A stretch of DNA of 44,576 nucleotides from Cyanobacteriota bacterium erpe_2018_sw_21hr_WHONDRS-SW48-000092_B_bin.40. Lineage in GTDB: Bacteria > Cyanobacteriota > Vampirovibrionia > Obscuribacterales > Obscuribacteraceae. Under the pieces are notes generated by a model. It was given only the letters and a program-made list of their open reading frames with translations. It searched no databases and was not told the DNA's origin. The stretch is from positions 1 to 44,576 of the forward strand of contig JAUPUU010000288.1 of NCBI GenBank assembly GCA_030917395.1, read 5' to 3'. The position numbers were made by a program, and so were the translations under genes. Shown one piece after another: positions 35,321-43,494 of the stretch. Each line of letters starts with the position of its first letter. Position 1 is the stretch's first letter.

Positions 35321-35551
35321 GTGTCACCCCAACTATTAAGAAGCCAAAGAGAAGCGCTTTGTGACTACCTTGCCAACGAGGATGCTCAAGGGATAACGGA
35401 GTACGGAGCAATTCTTTCCTTTGTCGCTATTCTGGTAGCCTTGGCCTTTGGCTTCTACAATGGAAGTCTTAGTCAGGCCGTGTCTAAGGCTTTCAGTTCC
35501 GTTGTAAGTCAGCTGGAAAATATGTCTGCCGCTGCTGCTAATTCGTCTTGA
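35321..35551 (+). CDS. flp: Flp-type prepilin 2
   Basis: A second type IVb prepilin, 76 aa from the GTG at 35321. The processing motif is QGITEYG, preceded by Ala (EDA) instead of the usual Gly, and is followed by the helix AILSFVAILVALAFGF and a Ser/Ala tail (MSAAAANSS). Mature parts of pilins 1 and 2 are clearly paralogous. The GTG is chosen because AGAGGG lies seven bases upstream and gives a leader of normal length; an ATG at 35240 would give a leader of about 49 residues with no ribosome site. The Ala at the cleavage position may reduce processing. Confidence 0.85.
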   Translation: MSPQLLRSQREALCDYLANEDAQGITEYGAILSFVAILVALAFGFYNGSLSQAVSKAFSSVVSQLENMSAAAANSS

Positions 35552-35936
35552 AAAAGGTTTTCAACAGTAGGCTGCCAAAACTGGCATTATTGGCCGTTTT
35601 TATCTAGACGCTGCCAGCGTCAGTCGTTCTTGAACAGATTAACAGTTTGTAAAATTCCTACTAAAGATCCGCTGATTATCAGTAGTTCCGCTTGAACACT
35701 GAAATTGGGTTTCTTGTTGATGTCAGGATAATACAAAACTTGATACTTAGCGGGTCTGGCGCCCTATCTGGAAATCAAGCACTAGGACAGCGTGTAAACT
35801 TCCTAGGTTAAATAGCCGCTTCCAAGGGTACAAAATTTTTGGGTGCGGGCAAGGGCAGGCGTTGTCCTTGTTTGGCTGATGTGCGTTAATAGTAAGTGGT
35901 TAATCTTTCTCACCAGAAAGAATAGGGGGATCCGTA
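35552..35936 (+). promoter_or_regulatory. Leader region of the cpaB-tadC operon
   Basis: 385 bases without a gene. A weak hairpin GCCAA/TTGGC (35574-35594) with T5 may end the pilin-2 transcript. A candidate sigma-70-like promoter is TTGGGT (35705-35710), 16 bases, GATAAT (35727-35732). CTGATTATCAG (35672-35682) is a short palindrome. An 8-bp hairpin with one G-U pair (35850-35857 with 35863-35870) lies about 67 bases before cpaB. Promoter assignment is by eye only. Confidence 0.4.
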
Positions 35937-36896
35937 ATGAACCCATTACGAAGTTTGTTTCTACAGTTATCTCGAATGCCTCCAGCGTTGATGTTGGTTC
36001 TCATTATCGGTTTGGCCGTGCTTATTACTATGATGGTAACTAGCAACCAGACTGCTCATGAGGAAGCGCTGAAAGCAAAAGAGTCAGACCTGATCGCGAA
36101 AATGAGCGCGAAGGGCAAAGTGGTATATGCCATCAAAGATATCTCTGAAGGTTCTACCATTCCAGTTGAAGCTCTAGAAGAAAAGGAAATCGAGCAGGCC
36201 AAAATCCCGCAAGACGCCCTTACCTCTGCTTCACTCGCTGCTGGCCGCGTTGCCAAATACGGCATCCAGCAAGGACAAATCGTTTCTCAGCATGACCTTG
36301 CACCACAAGGTATCTCGCTCGGATTCGAAGCTAGACTTAAAGAAGGTATGAGAGCTGTCACCTTCGCTGTTGACAGTAACTCTGGTGTTGCTGGTTTCGT
36401 TACCCCAGAAAGCCACGTCGATGTAATCGCCATGGTTGGTGGTGGTGGTGATACTAAAGTAGCTCCAATCCTCTCCGACGTCGAAGTAATTGCAGTAGGT
36501 CAGATGTACCAGAAGGCTCCAGGCGGCACAGCCGCTGTACCAGCCAGCTCAGTCACTGTATCTCTGTCACCTGAAGATGCTAACAAGCTGATCAGATCGA
36601 TCACCGCTTCCAAGCTCTATTTGACCTTGAGAAACGATAAAGATCACCAACCGGTTGCAACTGTTGATGTCACTTCACTCTTCGTTAAGCCTGCTGCTCC
36701 GAAGAGCGATATTTCATCCTTGCCACCACCGTCCGCTTTGCCTCCACCTCCATTGCCAGGAGCTCCTGATGCAGGTCCTATGCCTATGGGTATGGGTGGT
36801 AGCATGATGAATGCGGCTCCACCGCCTCCACCACTACATGAAATTGAGATCTGGTCTGGTAGCAAAAAAGATGTGCTGTCGGTACCTAAGTCCTAA
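35937..36896 (+). CDS. cpaB: Flp pilus assembly protein CpaB/RcpC
   Basis: A 319-aa membrane-anchored Tad component. One N-terminal helix (about residues 18-36) is followed by the SAF-like domain: VVYAIKDISEGSTIPVEALEEKE (about 60-85) and GRVAKYGIQQGQIVS. The RcpC-specific core follows (EGMRAVTFAVDSNSGVAGFVTPESHVDVIAMVGG, about 133-165). The last 80 residues are Pro-rich (PPPSALPPPPLPG) and Gly/Met-rich. CpaB normally cooperates with a secretin (CpaC) in the outer membrane, but no secretin gene follows here. GGGGG about seven bases before the ATG supports the start. It heads the operon cpaB-cpaE-cpaF-tadB-tadC. Confidence 0.9.
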   Translation: MNPLRSLFLQLSRMPPALMLVLIIGLAVLITMMVTSNQTAHEEALKAKESDLIAKMSAKGKVVYAIKDISEGSTIPVEALEEKEIEQAKIPQDALTSASLAAGRVAKYGIQQGQIVSQHDLAPQGISLGFEARLKEGMRAVTFAVDSNSGVAGFVTPESHVDVIAMVGGGGDTKVAPILSDVEVIAVGQMYQKAPGGTAAVPASSVTVSLSPEDANKLIRSITASKLYLTLRNDKDHQPVATVDVTSLFVKPAAPKSDISSLPPPSALPPPPLPGAPDAGPMPMGMGGSMMNAAPPPPPLHEIEIWSGSKKDVLSVPKS

Positions 36897-36994
36897 TTTC
36901 GGTGGATATACAGTAAACGTACAAAGTGAGTAAAGCTAAGCTATTGGGTAAAACCTAGTTAGGGCTGTCGGCATAAGGGGAGAAAGCTGAAGCT

Positions 36995-38179
36995 ATGAAA
37001 CTGACCACACTGCTCGTATGTGATGCAGGTTTGGACAAACGCCAAACCATAGAAGATCTGATTCACAGTCAACCATCGTTGGCTTTGGTCAGCACCGTCT
37101 CTGGGAGTATGGCGCGCGAACAAATCGGCAGTTTACACCCAAAATTGGTGTGGATTGAGCTCAGTCCTGCCCCTGTGCGTGGACTATCGTTGTTGGCAGA
37201 GTTGCGGGAAACTTTCCCGCAACTCTACTTCTTCGTGAGTTATGAAGTTCCAGACCCTGAGTTGATTCGTACTGCTTATCGACTCGGGGCCTCCGACTTC
37301 TTGGATGCTGAACGCTGGCGTACAGATTTGCCTGCCGCTGTTCAGTCGATTCAGTTGAAACATCAATCTGAATCTGTTTCTACTGCTGCCGGTAAAGTTA
37401 TCGGTATCTTTAGCCCCACGGGTGGTATCGGTGCCACCACCATCTGTACCAACCTTGCTGGTTACCTCGGTAAGTACGGTGAGACATGCATCGTCGACCT
37501 CGACTTGCAGTTTGGTATGGTTTCGCACTACCTCAACCTCGAGCCATCGTTCAGCTTGAGTACTATTGACTTCTCACACACGAACTTTGACGCCACTTAT
37601 CTGCGTAACCTTATGACAAGGTATGACGATAAGCTGAGCATCCTCGCAGCACCACCAGAACTTGAAGATATTGGTGACATTTATGCTGCGCAGGTGCAGG
37701 AAATTCTCTATACCTCGAAACAAGAATTCCGTTTCACAGTTGTAGACCTGCCCAAAAACTTGCTCGATGAACGCGCTATCGCGACTCTCGACTTGGCCGA
37801 CCACGTACTTGTTATCACTGAGTACAACTGGGCTGCCATCTTGAACGCTCGCAAGTGCCTCGATACGTTTAAGGCTCACTACAACCAGGAGAAATTACTT
37901 CTCACGGTTAACAGGTCTGAATGGTTGCCCCAAGACGTTCTTAGTGAATGTCGTGCCAACCTCAACTATCCTGTTTTCCATGAAATTCCAAACGATTCTA
38001 AAACTGCTAAGTGGGTTAACAACCAGGGTCAGATCGCTCCTGGTCACACTCCACTCGGTAAAGCCCTCGATTCACTTGCCAGAAGGCTGGCTGGTGGCGA
38101 GCAACTGTTGTTGACTCAGAAGAACGAAGGCGAGAAAGCAGGATTCAAGCTACCGGCGATCTTCGGCAAGAAAAAATAA
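36995..38179 (+). CDS. cpaE: Pilus localisation ATPase CpaE (receiver-like + MinD/ParA)
   Basis: A 394-aa cytosolic protein. An N-terminal receiver-like domain (1-125) has lost the phospho-acceptor: the strand that would carry the Asp reads KLVWIELSP. The ParA/MinD ATPase domain follows from about 134. Its Walker A is deviant, T142-G-G-I-G-A-T-T149, lacking both the signature and the canonical lysine, as is usual for CpaE. Further motifs are CIVDLDLQFG and VVDLPKN. CpaE-type proteins place the Tad apparatus, often at a cell pole. The gene follows cpaB by 98 bases and precedes cpaF by 18. ATP hydrolysis is uncertain because of the missing lysines. Confidence 0.9.
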   Translation: MKLTTLLVCDAGLDKRQTIEDLIHSQPSLALVSTVSGSMAREQIGSLHPKLVWIELSPAPVRGLSLLAELRETFPQLYFFVSYEVPDPELIRTAYRLGASDFLDAERWRTDLPAAVQSIQLKHQSESVSTAAGKVIGIFSPTGGIGATTICTNLAGYLGKYGETCIVDLDLQFGMVSHYLNLEPSFSLSTIDFSHTNFDATYLRNLMTRYDDKLSILAAPPELEDIGDIYAAQVQEILYTSKQEFRFTVVDLPKNLLDERAIATLDLADHVLVITEYNWAAILNARKCLDTFKAHYNQEKLLLTVNRSEWLPQDVLSECRANLNYPVFHEIPNDSKTAKWVNNQGQIAPGHTPLGKALDSLARRLAGGEQLLLTQKNEGEKAGFKLPAIFGKKK

Positions 38180-38197
38180 ATAAAGGTGGGCTTCTAA

Positions 38198-39847
38198 ATG
38201 GGTGACGAAAGAAAGGATCAAAATCTACCGGCACGACCCACATCTTCACTAATGGGACAGTTAGTCCGGCAGCGGCAGGCATCAGAAGTGGTGCCTGCTC
38301 AGCAGCAGAATACAGGTCTTCAAGGTGGAGCACAGGGTACTGGTGTTGGTGCTAGACCGGGCTCAGGTCCAGCTCCGGGTCAGAGCGGTATGGCTAGACC
38401 CGGCGGTGCGCCTCCGAACACTGGTATGTCTCAGGCTCGCCCCGGTGGCGGTAATCTGCCCGCGTCTGAAGGCCCATCTCGCGGCGACATTGACAGAATT
38501 GACGCTAAAGACGAGTACGGCAGTGGCGGACACGGCGGCGGCGGTGGTGGTGATGCTGGCCCTACAGACATTGGCGGTAAGTTCTCAGCCAACCAGCAAC
38601 TGATCCGTGAGCGTGAAAAGTTCATCATTGATCAACTGCGTAGAGAATTAGATACATCGCGTTTGACCAACATCTCAGAAGATACTCAAGCTCAAGTAAG
38701 AGCTCGTATTAGAGAAATCGTCAACTCTGACCCTGCTCCTCTGACCATGATGGAAAAGGGTATTCTGCTGCAGAACGTACTCGATGAAGTGTTTGGTTTC
38801 GGACCTCTTGGTCCACTTCTTCGTGACCCTAGCGTAGGCGACATTTGCGTCAACAGCATTTCCGCCATCTACGTAGAGCGTCACGGTCGTCTTGAGAAAA
38901 CCACTGTAGTCTTCGAGAACGATAGACACCTGCGTCAGACTATCGACAAAATCATTCAGCCTCTGGGCAGAAGACTCGATGAAAACTCACCGATGGTAGA
39001 CGCCCGTCTTCCTAACGGTTCACGGGTAAACGCTACGATTCCACCAGTATCGATTGACGGTCCAACGATCACAATCCGATGCTTCGGTACATCCATCATG
39101 TCTCTCGGCCAATTGTGCGAGAAAGGCTCGATGAGTGTGCAGATGGCTGAAGTTCTTAAGGCCTGTGTTAAAGGCCGGATTAACCTCATCATCTCTGGTG
39201 GTACAGGTTCTGGTAAAACTACTCTGCTCAACGCTCTGTCTGCGCACATTAACCCCCGCGAACGCATCATCACGATTGAAGACGCGGCTGAATTGCGCTT
39301 ACAACACGAGCACTGGGTGCGCATGGAAACTCGTCCGCCAAACACAGAAGGACGAGGCCAGATCACACAGCGGATGTTAGTTATTAACTGTCTGCGTATG
39401 CGACCTGACCGCATCATTCTTGGAGAATGTCGGGGAGAAGAAGCGTTCGACATGTTGCAGGCCATGAACACCGGTCACTCCGGCTCCATGACCACAATTC
39501 ACTCGAACAATCCTAGAGACTGTACGAAGCGTCTTGAGAACATGATTCTGATGTGCGGTATGGAAATGCCGCAGAAAGCAGCTCGCGAATTAATCGCTTC
39601 TGCTATTCAGCTGATTGTTCAGATCAGCCGTCTAGAAGACGGTACAAGACGTGTAACCGAAATCGCCGAGATCACCGGTATGGAAGGTGATACCATCGCT
39701 ATTTCGAGTATGTTCGTCCTTGAGCGGGAAGGCCGCGATGCCAGAGGCTTCTTCAAATGTCGCCACATGGGTTCTGGTCTACCTCCGAAGTTCTTGGAGC
39801 AGTTGGAACAAGAAGCTGTTCCATTCAAGCTCGAGTGGCTCAGGTAA
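38198..39847 (+). CDS. cpaF: Tad secretion ATPase CpaF/TadA
   Basis: A 549-aa hexameric traffic ATPase that powers pilus extension and perhaps retraction. The first 130 residues are low-complexity Gly/Pro/Ala/Gln (PGGAPPNTG, GSGGHGGGGGGD), longer than in classical CpaF. The core has the N-terminal domain (LQNVLDEVFGFGPLGPLL), Walker A G334-G-T-G-S-G-K340-T, the Asp box, Walker B near R405-I-I-L-G-E410, and the His box GHSGSMTTIHSNN. An AAAGGTGG ribosome site lies about eight bases before the ATG. It should act with TadB and TadC at the membrane. The disordered N-terminus is suited to binding CpaE or other partners; that is inference. Confidence 0.95.
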   Translation: MGDERKDQNLPARPTSSLMGQLVRQRQASEVVPAQQQNTGLQGGAQGTGVGARPGSGPAPGQSGMARPGGAPPNTGMSQARPGGGNLPASEGPSRGDIDRIDAKDEYGSGGHGGGGGGDAGPTDIGGKFSANQQLIREREKFIIDQLRRELDTSRLTNISEDTQAQVRARIREIVNSDPAPLTMMEKGILLQNVLDEVFGFGPLGPLLRDPSVGDICVNSISAIYVERHGRLEKTTVVFENDRHLRQTIDKIIQPLGRRLDENSPMVDARLPNGSRVNATIPPVSIDGPTITIRCFGTSIMSLGQLCEKGSMSVQMAEVLKACVKGRINLIISGGTGSGKTTLLNALSAHINPRERIITIEDAAELRLQHEHWVRMETRPPNTEGRGQITQRMLVINCLRMRPDRIILGECRGEEAFDMLQAMNTGHSGSMTTIHSNNPRDCTKRLENMILMCGMEMPQKAARELIASAIQLIVQISRLEDGTRRVTEIAEITGMEGDTIAISSMFVLEREGRDARGFFKCRHMGSGLPPKFLEQLEQEAVPFKLEWLR

Positions 39848-39866
39848 ATCGAAGTGTTTGGAAAGG

Positions 39867-39905
39867 CTGCTCTCATTGCAAAAATGGGAGCGGTCTTTTA
39901 AATTT
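39867..39905 (+). terminator. Possible intra-operon terminator/attenuator between cpaF and tadB
   Basis: An 8-bp stem with one G-U pair (39869-39876 with 39884-39891), extendable by two further pairs, has a 7-base loop and is followed by TCTTTTAAATTTT. It lies in the 91-base gap between cpaF and tadB. It could lower tadB-tadC expression relative to cpaF, or serve as an RNA processing site. Confidence 0.5.
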
Positions 39906-39938
39906 TGAATTCCCCGCTAACTATAGAGATTTGAAATC

Positions 39939-40871
39939 ATGAACGGCCCAGTATTATTCGTCTCAATTTTGGTGGTCGGCCTTCTTTTGATGGTCCTTCT
40001 CCGTCGCGATAGTGTTGACCAGCTCTCCAGGCTTGCTAAACACTCTCGTCGTATGGCTGAGAAGCTCAACGATAGAGCTGATCCCGAGAGTATTTTCGTC
40101 ACTCAGCGACAGGACTATTTGTCTCGACTCTTGGCTTTGGCTGGTAAAGAAGCCGAATATGACAAGATGAAGACCTACTGGATTTGTACTGCCATAGGTA
40201 CCGGAGTGCTATTTGCCATTGGCTTTGTCGTTGGCGGTATGGCTGAACTTTCGCCGGTTGGTTTCTTTGTTGGTCTGCCAGTTGGCGCCGCTGGTTTCGT
40301 CTATTACTTAGGTGAAGCGGCTAAGAAAAGACAAGCTCGCATGACCGAGCAATTGCCTCAGATTCTAGAAACAATGGTATCGGCACTGAGAGCCGGTTCA
40401 CCTGTTATGGAAGTATTCAAAGTTATCTCAGATACCGGAGCTGATCCAATCAGAAGTGAGTTCAAGCGCGGATTGATTTCACTGCAGCTTGGTAAGCCGT
40501 TCAGAGACGTTATGCTCGAAATGTCTTTCCGTATTAAGGCTCCTGACTTTAAGCTTCTCACCCAGGCCATCTTCATCTCCCAGGACGTGGGCGGTAACTT
40601 GGCTGACGTTGTCGCTACCATTGCCGATGCCATTCGTGAAAGATTCAAGTTACGCGACTTCCTCAATGCTCTTACTTCGCAGGGTAAAGCAACAGCTACA
40701 TTCATCGGCTGTCTGCCTTATTTGATTACAGTTGGAACTTACTTCTTGACACCTGCATACATGACACCCTTTTTGAACCACCCAGTTGCTAGACTAGTAA
40801 TGGTAGCTTTGGTCTGTTGGGAGTTGTTCGGCTTCTGGATTCTCCAGAAAATGGTGACCTTCGAGGTCTAA
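39939..40871 (+). CDS. tadB: Tad pilus inner-membrane platform protein TadB
   Basis: A 310-aa GspF-type platform protein. Helices lie at about residues 3-22, 78-98, 105-128 and in the C-terminal 60 residues (FIGCLPYLITVGTYFL). The central cytosolic GspF domain includes RMTEQLPQILETMVSALRAG, FKRGLISLQLGKPFRDVM and AIFISQDVGGNLADVV. TadB and TadC together anchor the CpaF ATPase in the inner membrane. The ATG has only a weak ribosome site (tatagaga), so its translation may depend on upstream ribosomes. It follows the possible attenuator after cpaF. Confidence 0.92.
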   Translation: MNGPVLFVSILVVGLLLMVLLRRDSVDQLSRLAKHSRRMAEKLNDRADPESIFVTQRQDYLSRLLALAGKEAEYDKMKTYWICTAIGTGVLFAIGFVVGGMAELSPVGFFVGLPVGAAGFVYYLGEAAKKRQARMTEQLPQILETMVSALRAGSPVMEVFKVISDTGADPIRSEFKRGLISLQLGKPFRDVMLEMSFRIKAPDFKLLTQAIFISQDVGGNLADVVATIADAIRERFKLRDFLNALTSQGKATATFIGCLPYLITVGTYFLTPAYMTPFLNHPVARLVMVALVCWELFGFWILQKMVTFEV

Positions 40872-40919
40872 TTTCATCCTCATGGTTCGTCTTAAGTTGG
40901 TCTTTCATTCATAGGGATA

Positions 40920-41855
40920 GTGTTCACCATGCCAATGCCTGTTTTAGCGATACTAGTCTTTACCTGTGTAGTAGCAAGCTGCTTACTGGTACTCAGGCCG
41001 GTATTCGGCATGCAGGTAGACAACTACGGTGTGCGTATTCGTCCTCGCAAGCAGCAAGAGGATACTTCAGCTGAGAAGCCAAAAGATTCGGTCATTTTGA
41101 AATTGGCTGAGTTTGTTGGTCAGTTCGCCCTGTCTTTGATGCCAGCTTTGGCCGACAAACGTACTGTAGTTTTGCTCAACATGGCTAACTACCGTACTCC
41201 GCAGCACATGGCTATCTTTATTGGTATCAAGGTGCTGCTCACCGGTTCAGTTCTGGTGATGACATTCTTCTCGGCTATCACCAACCCAATTATGTTGCTT
41301 GGTGGCTTGATTGGTGCCATCCCTACCTGGATTATGCCTAACTTCTTCCTCGGCAGCCGGGTGAAAAAGCGCCAAGACCAGATTTTGAAAGAACTGCCCG
41401 TCATCATCGACTTGCTCATCGTTTGCGCCCAAGCCGGTCTTGGTATGATGCTCGCCATCGACAAAGTATCTAAAGAAGTTGTACTGTCCTGTCCAATTCT
41501 CAGTATTGAGATGCAACAGTTGATTTCAGACGTTAAGGTGTTCGCTAAGTCTGTACCTTACGCCATGCGCGAAATGGGTGAGAGATGCGGCGTAGACGAA
41601 CTGATTAACATGGCATCTGCTCTGATTGCTGCTGAAGCAAAGGGTGCTGACATGTCGTATCCATTGCGTCAGCAAGCATCAGCTTTGAGAGACAGATTGA
41701 AGCGTAAGAAAGAAGAAGAAGCTGGTAAGGTGCCGGTTAAGATGGTTCCAGTAATCATGGTCTTCGTTATGCCTTTGATTCTTTGTCCGATGCTTGGACC
41801 AGCCGTGGTAACCATTCTCAATGCTATCGGCCCAATCATGTCTGGCTTGAAGTAA
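40920..41855 (+). CDS. tadC: Tad pilus inner-membrane platform protein TadC
   Basis: A 311-aa GspF-type platform protein, paralogue of TadB. Helices lie at about residues 5-30, 97-118, 120-140 and 280-308 (VIMVFVMPLILCPMLGPAV). The GspF core reads KRQDQILKELPVIIDLLIVCAQAGLG, followed by AMREMGERCGVDELINMAS and YPLRQQASALRDRLKRKKEEE. The start may be GTG 40920 (AGGG three bases upstream) or ATG 40929 (twelve bases); the difference is three residues. It is the last recognisable Tad gene; canonical TadD, TadE, TadF and TadG do not follow. Confidence 0.92.
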   Translation: MFTMPMPVLAILVFTCVVASCLLVLRPVFGMQVDNYGVRIRPRKQQEDTSAEKPKDSVILKLAEFVGQFALSLMPALADKRTVVLLNMANYRTPQHMAIFIGIKVLLTGSVLVMTFFSAITNPIMLLGGLIGAIPTWIMPNFFLGSRVKKRQDQILKELPVIIDLLIVCAQAGLGMMLAIDKVSKEVVLSCPILSIEMQQLISDVKVFAKSVPYAMREMGERCGVDELINMASALIAAEAKGADMSYPLRQQASALRDRLKRKKEEEAGKVPVKMVPVIMVFVMPLILCPMLGPAVVTILNAIGPIMSGLK

Positions 41856-41863
41856 AGTCGAAA

Positions 41864-42241
41864 GTGGCTGCTGGTCTAAAACAAGCTTCCTCTCTGCGAT
41901 TTGTTAATGCTGCCCGAGATACAGTGGTGGCTGAGAATGCGCGTGTGGCCAAAACGTTTTTGAGCAGATTGAAGGGCCTCTTAGGAACAAAATCTTTGCC
42001 AGCTGGTGAGGGTCTTCTTATTGCGCCCTGCAACAGTATTCATATGTTCGGTATGAAATATCCCATTGATTGCGTCTTTCTCGACGACCAATATAAAGTG
42101 GTCGGCTTGGTTGAGAATATCGCTCCAGGAAAAATGTCACGAGTGTTTGGCCAGGCTAAGCAATGTCTGGAGTTACCTGCCGGAGTAATTGCCTCTAGCT
42201 CAACAGCGATGGGAGATGTTCTCACTGTATTAGCGAACTAG
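41864..42241 (+). CDS. DUF192 protein
   Basis: A small protein of about 125 aa with the DUF192 fold: RVAKTFLSRLKGLLG, then LLIAPCNSIHMFGMKYPIDCVFLD, then LELPAGVIASSS near the end. The conserved C-N-S-I-H-x-F-x-M region is the family signature. Many DUF192 proteins are exported; here no signal peptide is visible, so a cytosolic place is likely. GTG at 41864 is preferred because it follows the tadC stop by eight bases; TTG 41846 and a longer frame from 41783 would overlap tadC. Some Tad loci carry a DUF192 gene next to the pilus genes, but its role is unknown. Confidence 0.8.
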   Translation: MAAGLKQASSLRFVNAARDTVVAENARVAKTFLSRLKGLLGTKSLPAGEGLLIAPCNSIHMFGMKYPIDCVFLDDQYKVVGLVENIAPGKMSRVFGQAKQCLELPAGVIASSSTAMGDVLTVLAN

Positions 42242-42278
42242 CAATACAGACAAGCAGTTTAATACGCTTGCCAGGGTT

Positions 42279-42776
42279 TTAGCCAGCCATATTCAATGGA
42301 GTGAGAGCACTGAAGCCGTCCGGGCCAGGGTTGTAAGCGGCAATATAGGCCTGGTTTTGAGCTAGATTAGCTACGCCATCTGAGTTTTCGCTATGGTGTG
42401 TCTCTACTTTTGAAAGTGTGAGAGTGCCGTGTGATCTGATCGGCGATCCTGGGAATTGAAAGCGAACGAGGAGACGACCGGTTTTGTTGTTCTTTTGAAT
42501 GGTATAGATATCTTCGGCTCTCCCAGCTTTTACCACTCTTACAGTGAGGCGCTCTTGGGTGCAGCCGCCACATTCAACCATTTCAAATTGAGCATAAATG
42601 CTCGGTGGTAATGTGCTGCAAATTGCATCTCTTTGATTGCGTCTGCGCGAGTTGAGTGTTTGTAAGCGCCGAGCTATGTTCAATTGTGTTTCAAATGAGA
42701 AGCCAATCATATAGTCACGTACCGATTTTCCGTCACCGTTTTCAATTGCCTGCAACAAACTCTCTATATTCGCCAT
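42279..42776 (-). CDS. Hypothetical soluble protein
   Basis: A 165-aa protein without signal peptide or membrane segment, not recognised. The N-terminal 60 residues are helical and charged (SLLQAIENGDGKSVRDYMIGF, NIARRLQTLNSRRRNQRD). The central part has a CGGC pair (VECGGCTQERL) that could bind metal or form a disulfide, then a beta-rich segment (DIYTIQKNNKTGRLLVRFQF). The end is rich in Asn, Ala and Gly. AGAGGA about ten bases before the ATG supports the start. It is convergent with the DUF192 gene across 37 bases and divergent from the Gly-rich protein gene. Confidence 0.7.
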   Translation of the reverse strand: MANIESLLQAIENGDGKSVRDYMIGFSFETQLNIARRLQTLNSRRRNQRDAICSTLPPSIYAQFEMVECGGCTQERLTVRVVKAGRAEDIYTIQKNNKTGRLLVRFQFPGSPIRSHGTLTLSKVETHHSENSDGVANLAQNQAYIAAYNPGPDGFSALTPLNMAG

Positions 42777-42912
42777 TTAGTAAAGTCCTCTTTCTCTCAA
42801 CAGGATGCTTGCAGCTTACGGCGACAGCCATGAAAAGTTCGTGAAAGTGACAGTGAAACTTTTTTGTTTTGGCTGCGTATTAGTTTTCGTAGACGACTTT
42901 TGAGGTGCAACT

Positions 42913-43470
42913 ATGAAACGAGTAATGAAAGCGGCTTTTATTGCTGTGGCCGCGATGGCATTGACTGCTGCTTCCACTACCCAAGCTCAGGCTCGCGGGG
43001 GCTTTGCTCGCGGGGCGAATGGGGCGGTTGGCGGTTTTGCCAGGCAAGGGCAATATGGCAGTAGCGCTGGTGGTAGGGCCGTGCGCTACGGTAGCGGAGC
43101 CGCGGGCTTCCGTGCTGGAAGCTTCGCCGGGCCGAACGGCGGCACTTTCCAGGGTGCTAATGCTGGTGCTTTCAAGAAAGGTGTAGGGGGCGCACGAGCA
43201 AGTCAATTCTCTAGTCAGGGACCCAATGGTGGTTCGGCATCGGGCTATAGCAACAATGTCTATAACGCTCAAACCGGCACCGGCACTCGCAATAGCGGCA
43301 AAGATTTCAATACGGCATCGGGTCAGTCGTATGGTTATGATGGCAGCACTAGCTACACCAAGGGCTCTGGCGCTACTTCTACAATTGATACACAGAACAA
43401 GGGTGACTACACAGTTGATTGGCAAAAAGGTGCCAAACCCGTTGTCACTCCGGTGCCAGCTACGCCCTAG
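42913..43470 (+). CDS. Exported Gly/Ser/Ala-rich low-complexity protein
   Basis: A 185-aa protein with a clear signal peptide (residues 1-26, KRVMKAAFIAVAAMALTAA, cleavage near TQAQA-RG). The mature part is nearly all Gly, Ala, Ser, Asn, Gln and Tyr with repeated motifs (GGFARGANGAVGGFARQG; GPNGG twice), ending in a Pro/Val tail (KPVVTPVPATP). There are no Cys residues. This composition suits an extracellular matrix, adhesin or surface-coat protein, but no domain is recognised. GAGG lies seven bases before the ATG. It is divergent from the hypothetical gene at 42776 and followed after 24 bases by the acetyltransferase gene. Confidence 0.8.
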   Translation: MKRVMKAAFIAVAAMALTAASTTQAQARGGFARGANGAVGGFARQGQYGSSAGGRAVRYGSGAAGFRAGSFAGPNGGTFQGANAGAFKKGVGGARASQFSSQGPNGGSASGYSNNVYNAQTGTGTRNSGKDFNTASGQSYGYDGSTSYTKGSGATSTIDTQNKGDYTVDWQKGAKPVVTPVPATP

Positions 43471-43494
43471 TTTCGCTGGCCTTTCGTTTATAGT

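Noticed and set aside
35843-36043. 66-codon frame overlapping the cpaB start
   Set aside because: It lies in another register over the clear cpaB gene and its leader, with no ribosome site.
42251-42270. CAAGC/GCTTG hairpin between the DUF192 gene and the hypothetical gene
   Set aside because: Five-bp stem with a ten-base A/T loop; too weak to call as a terminator.
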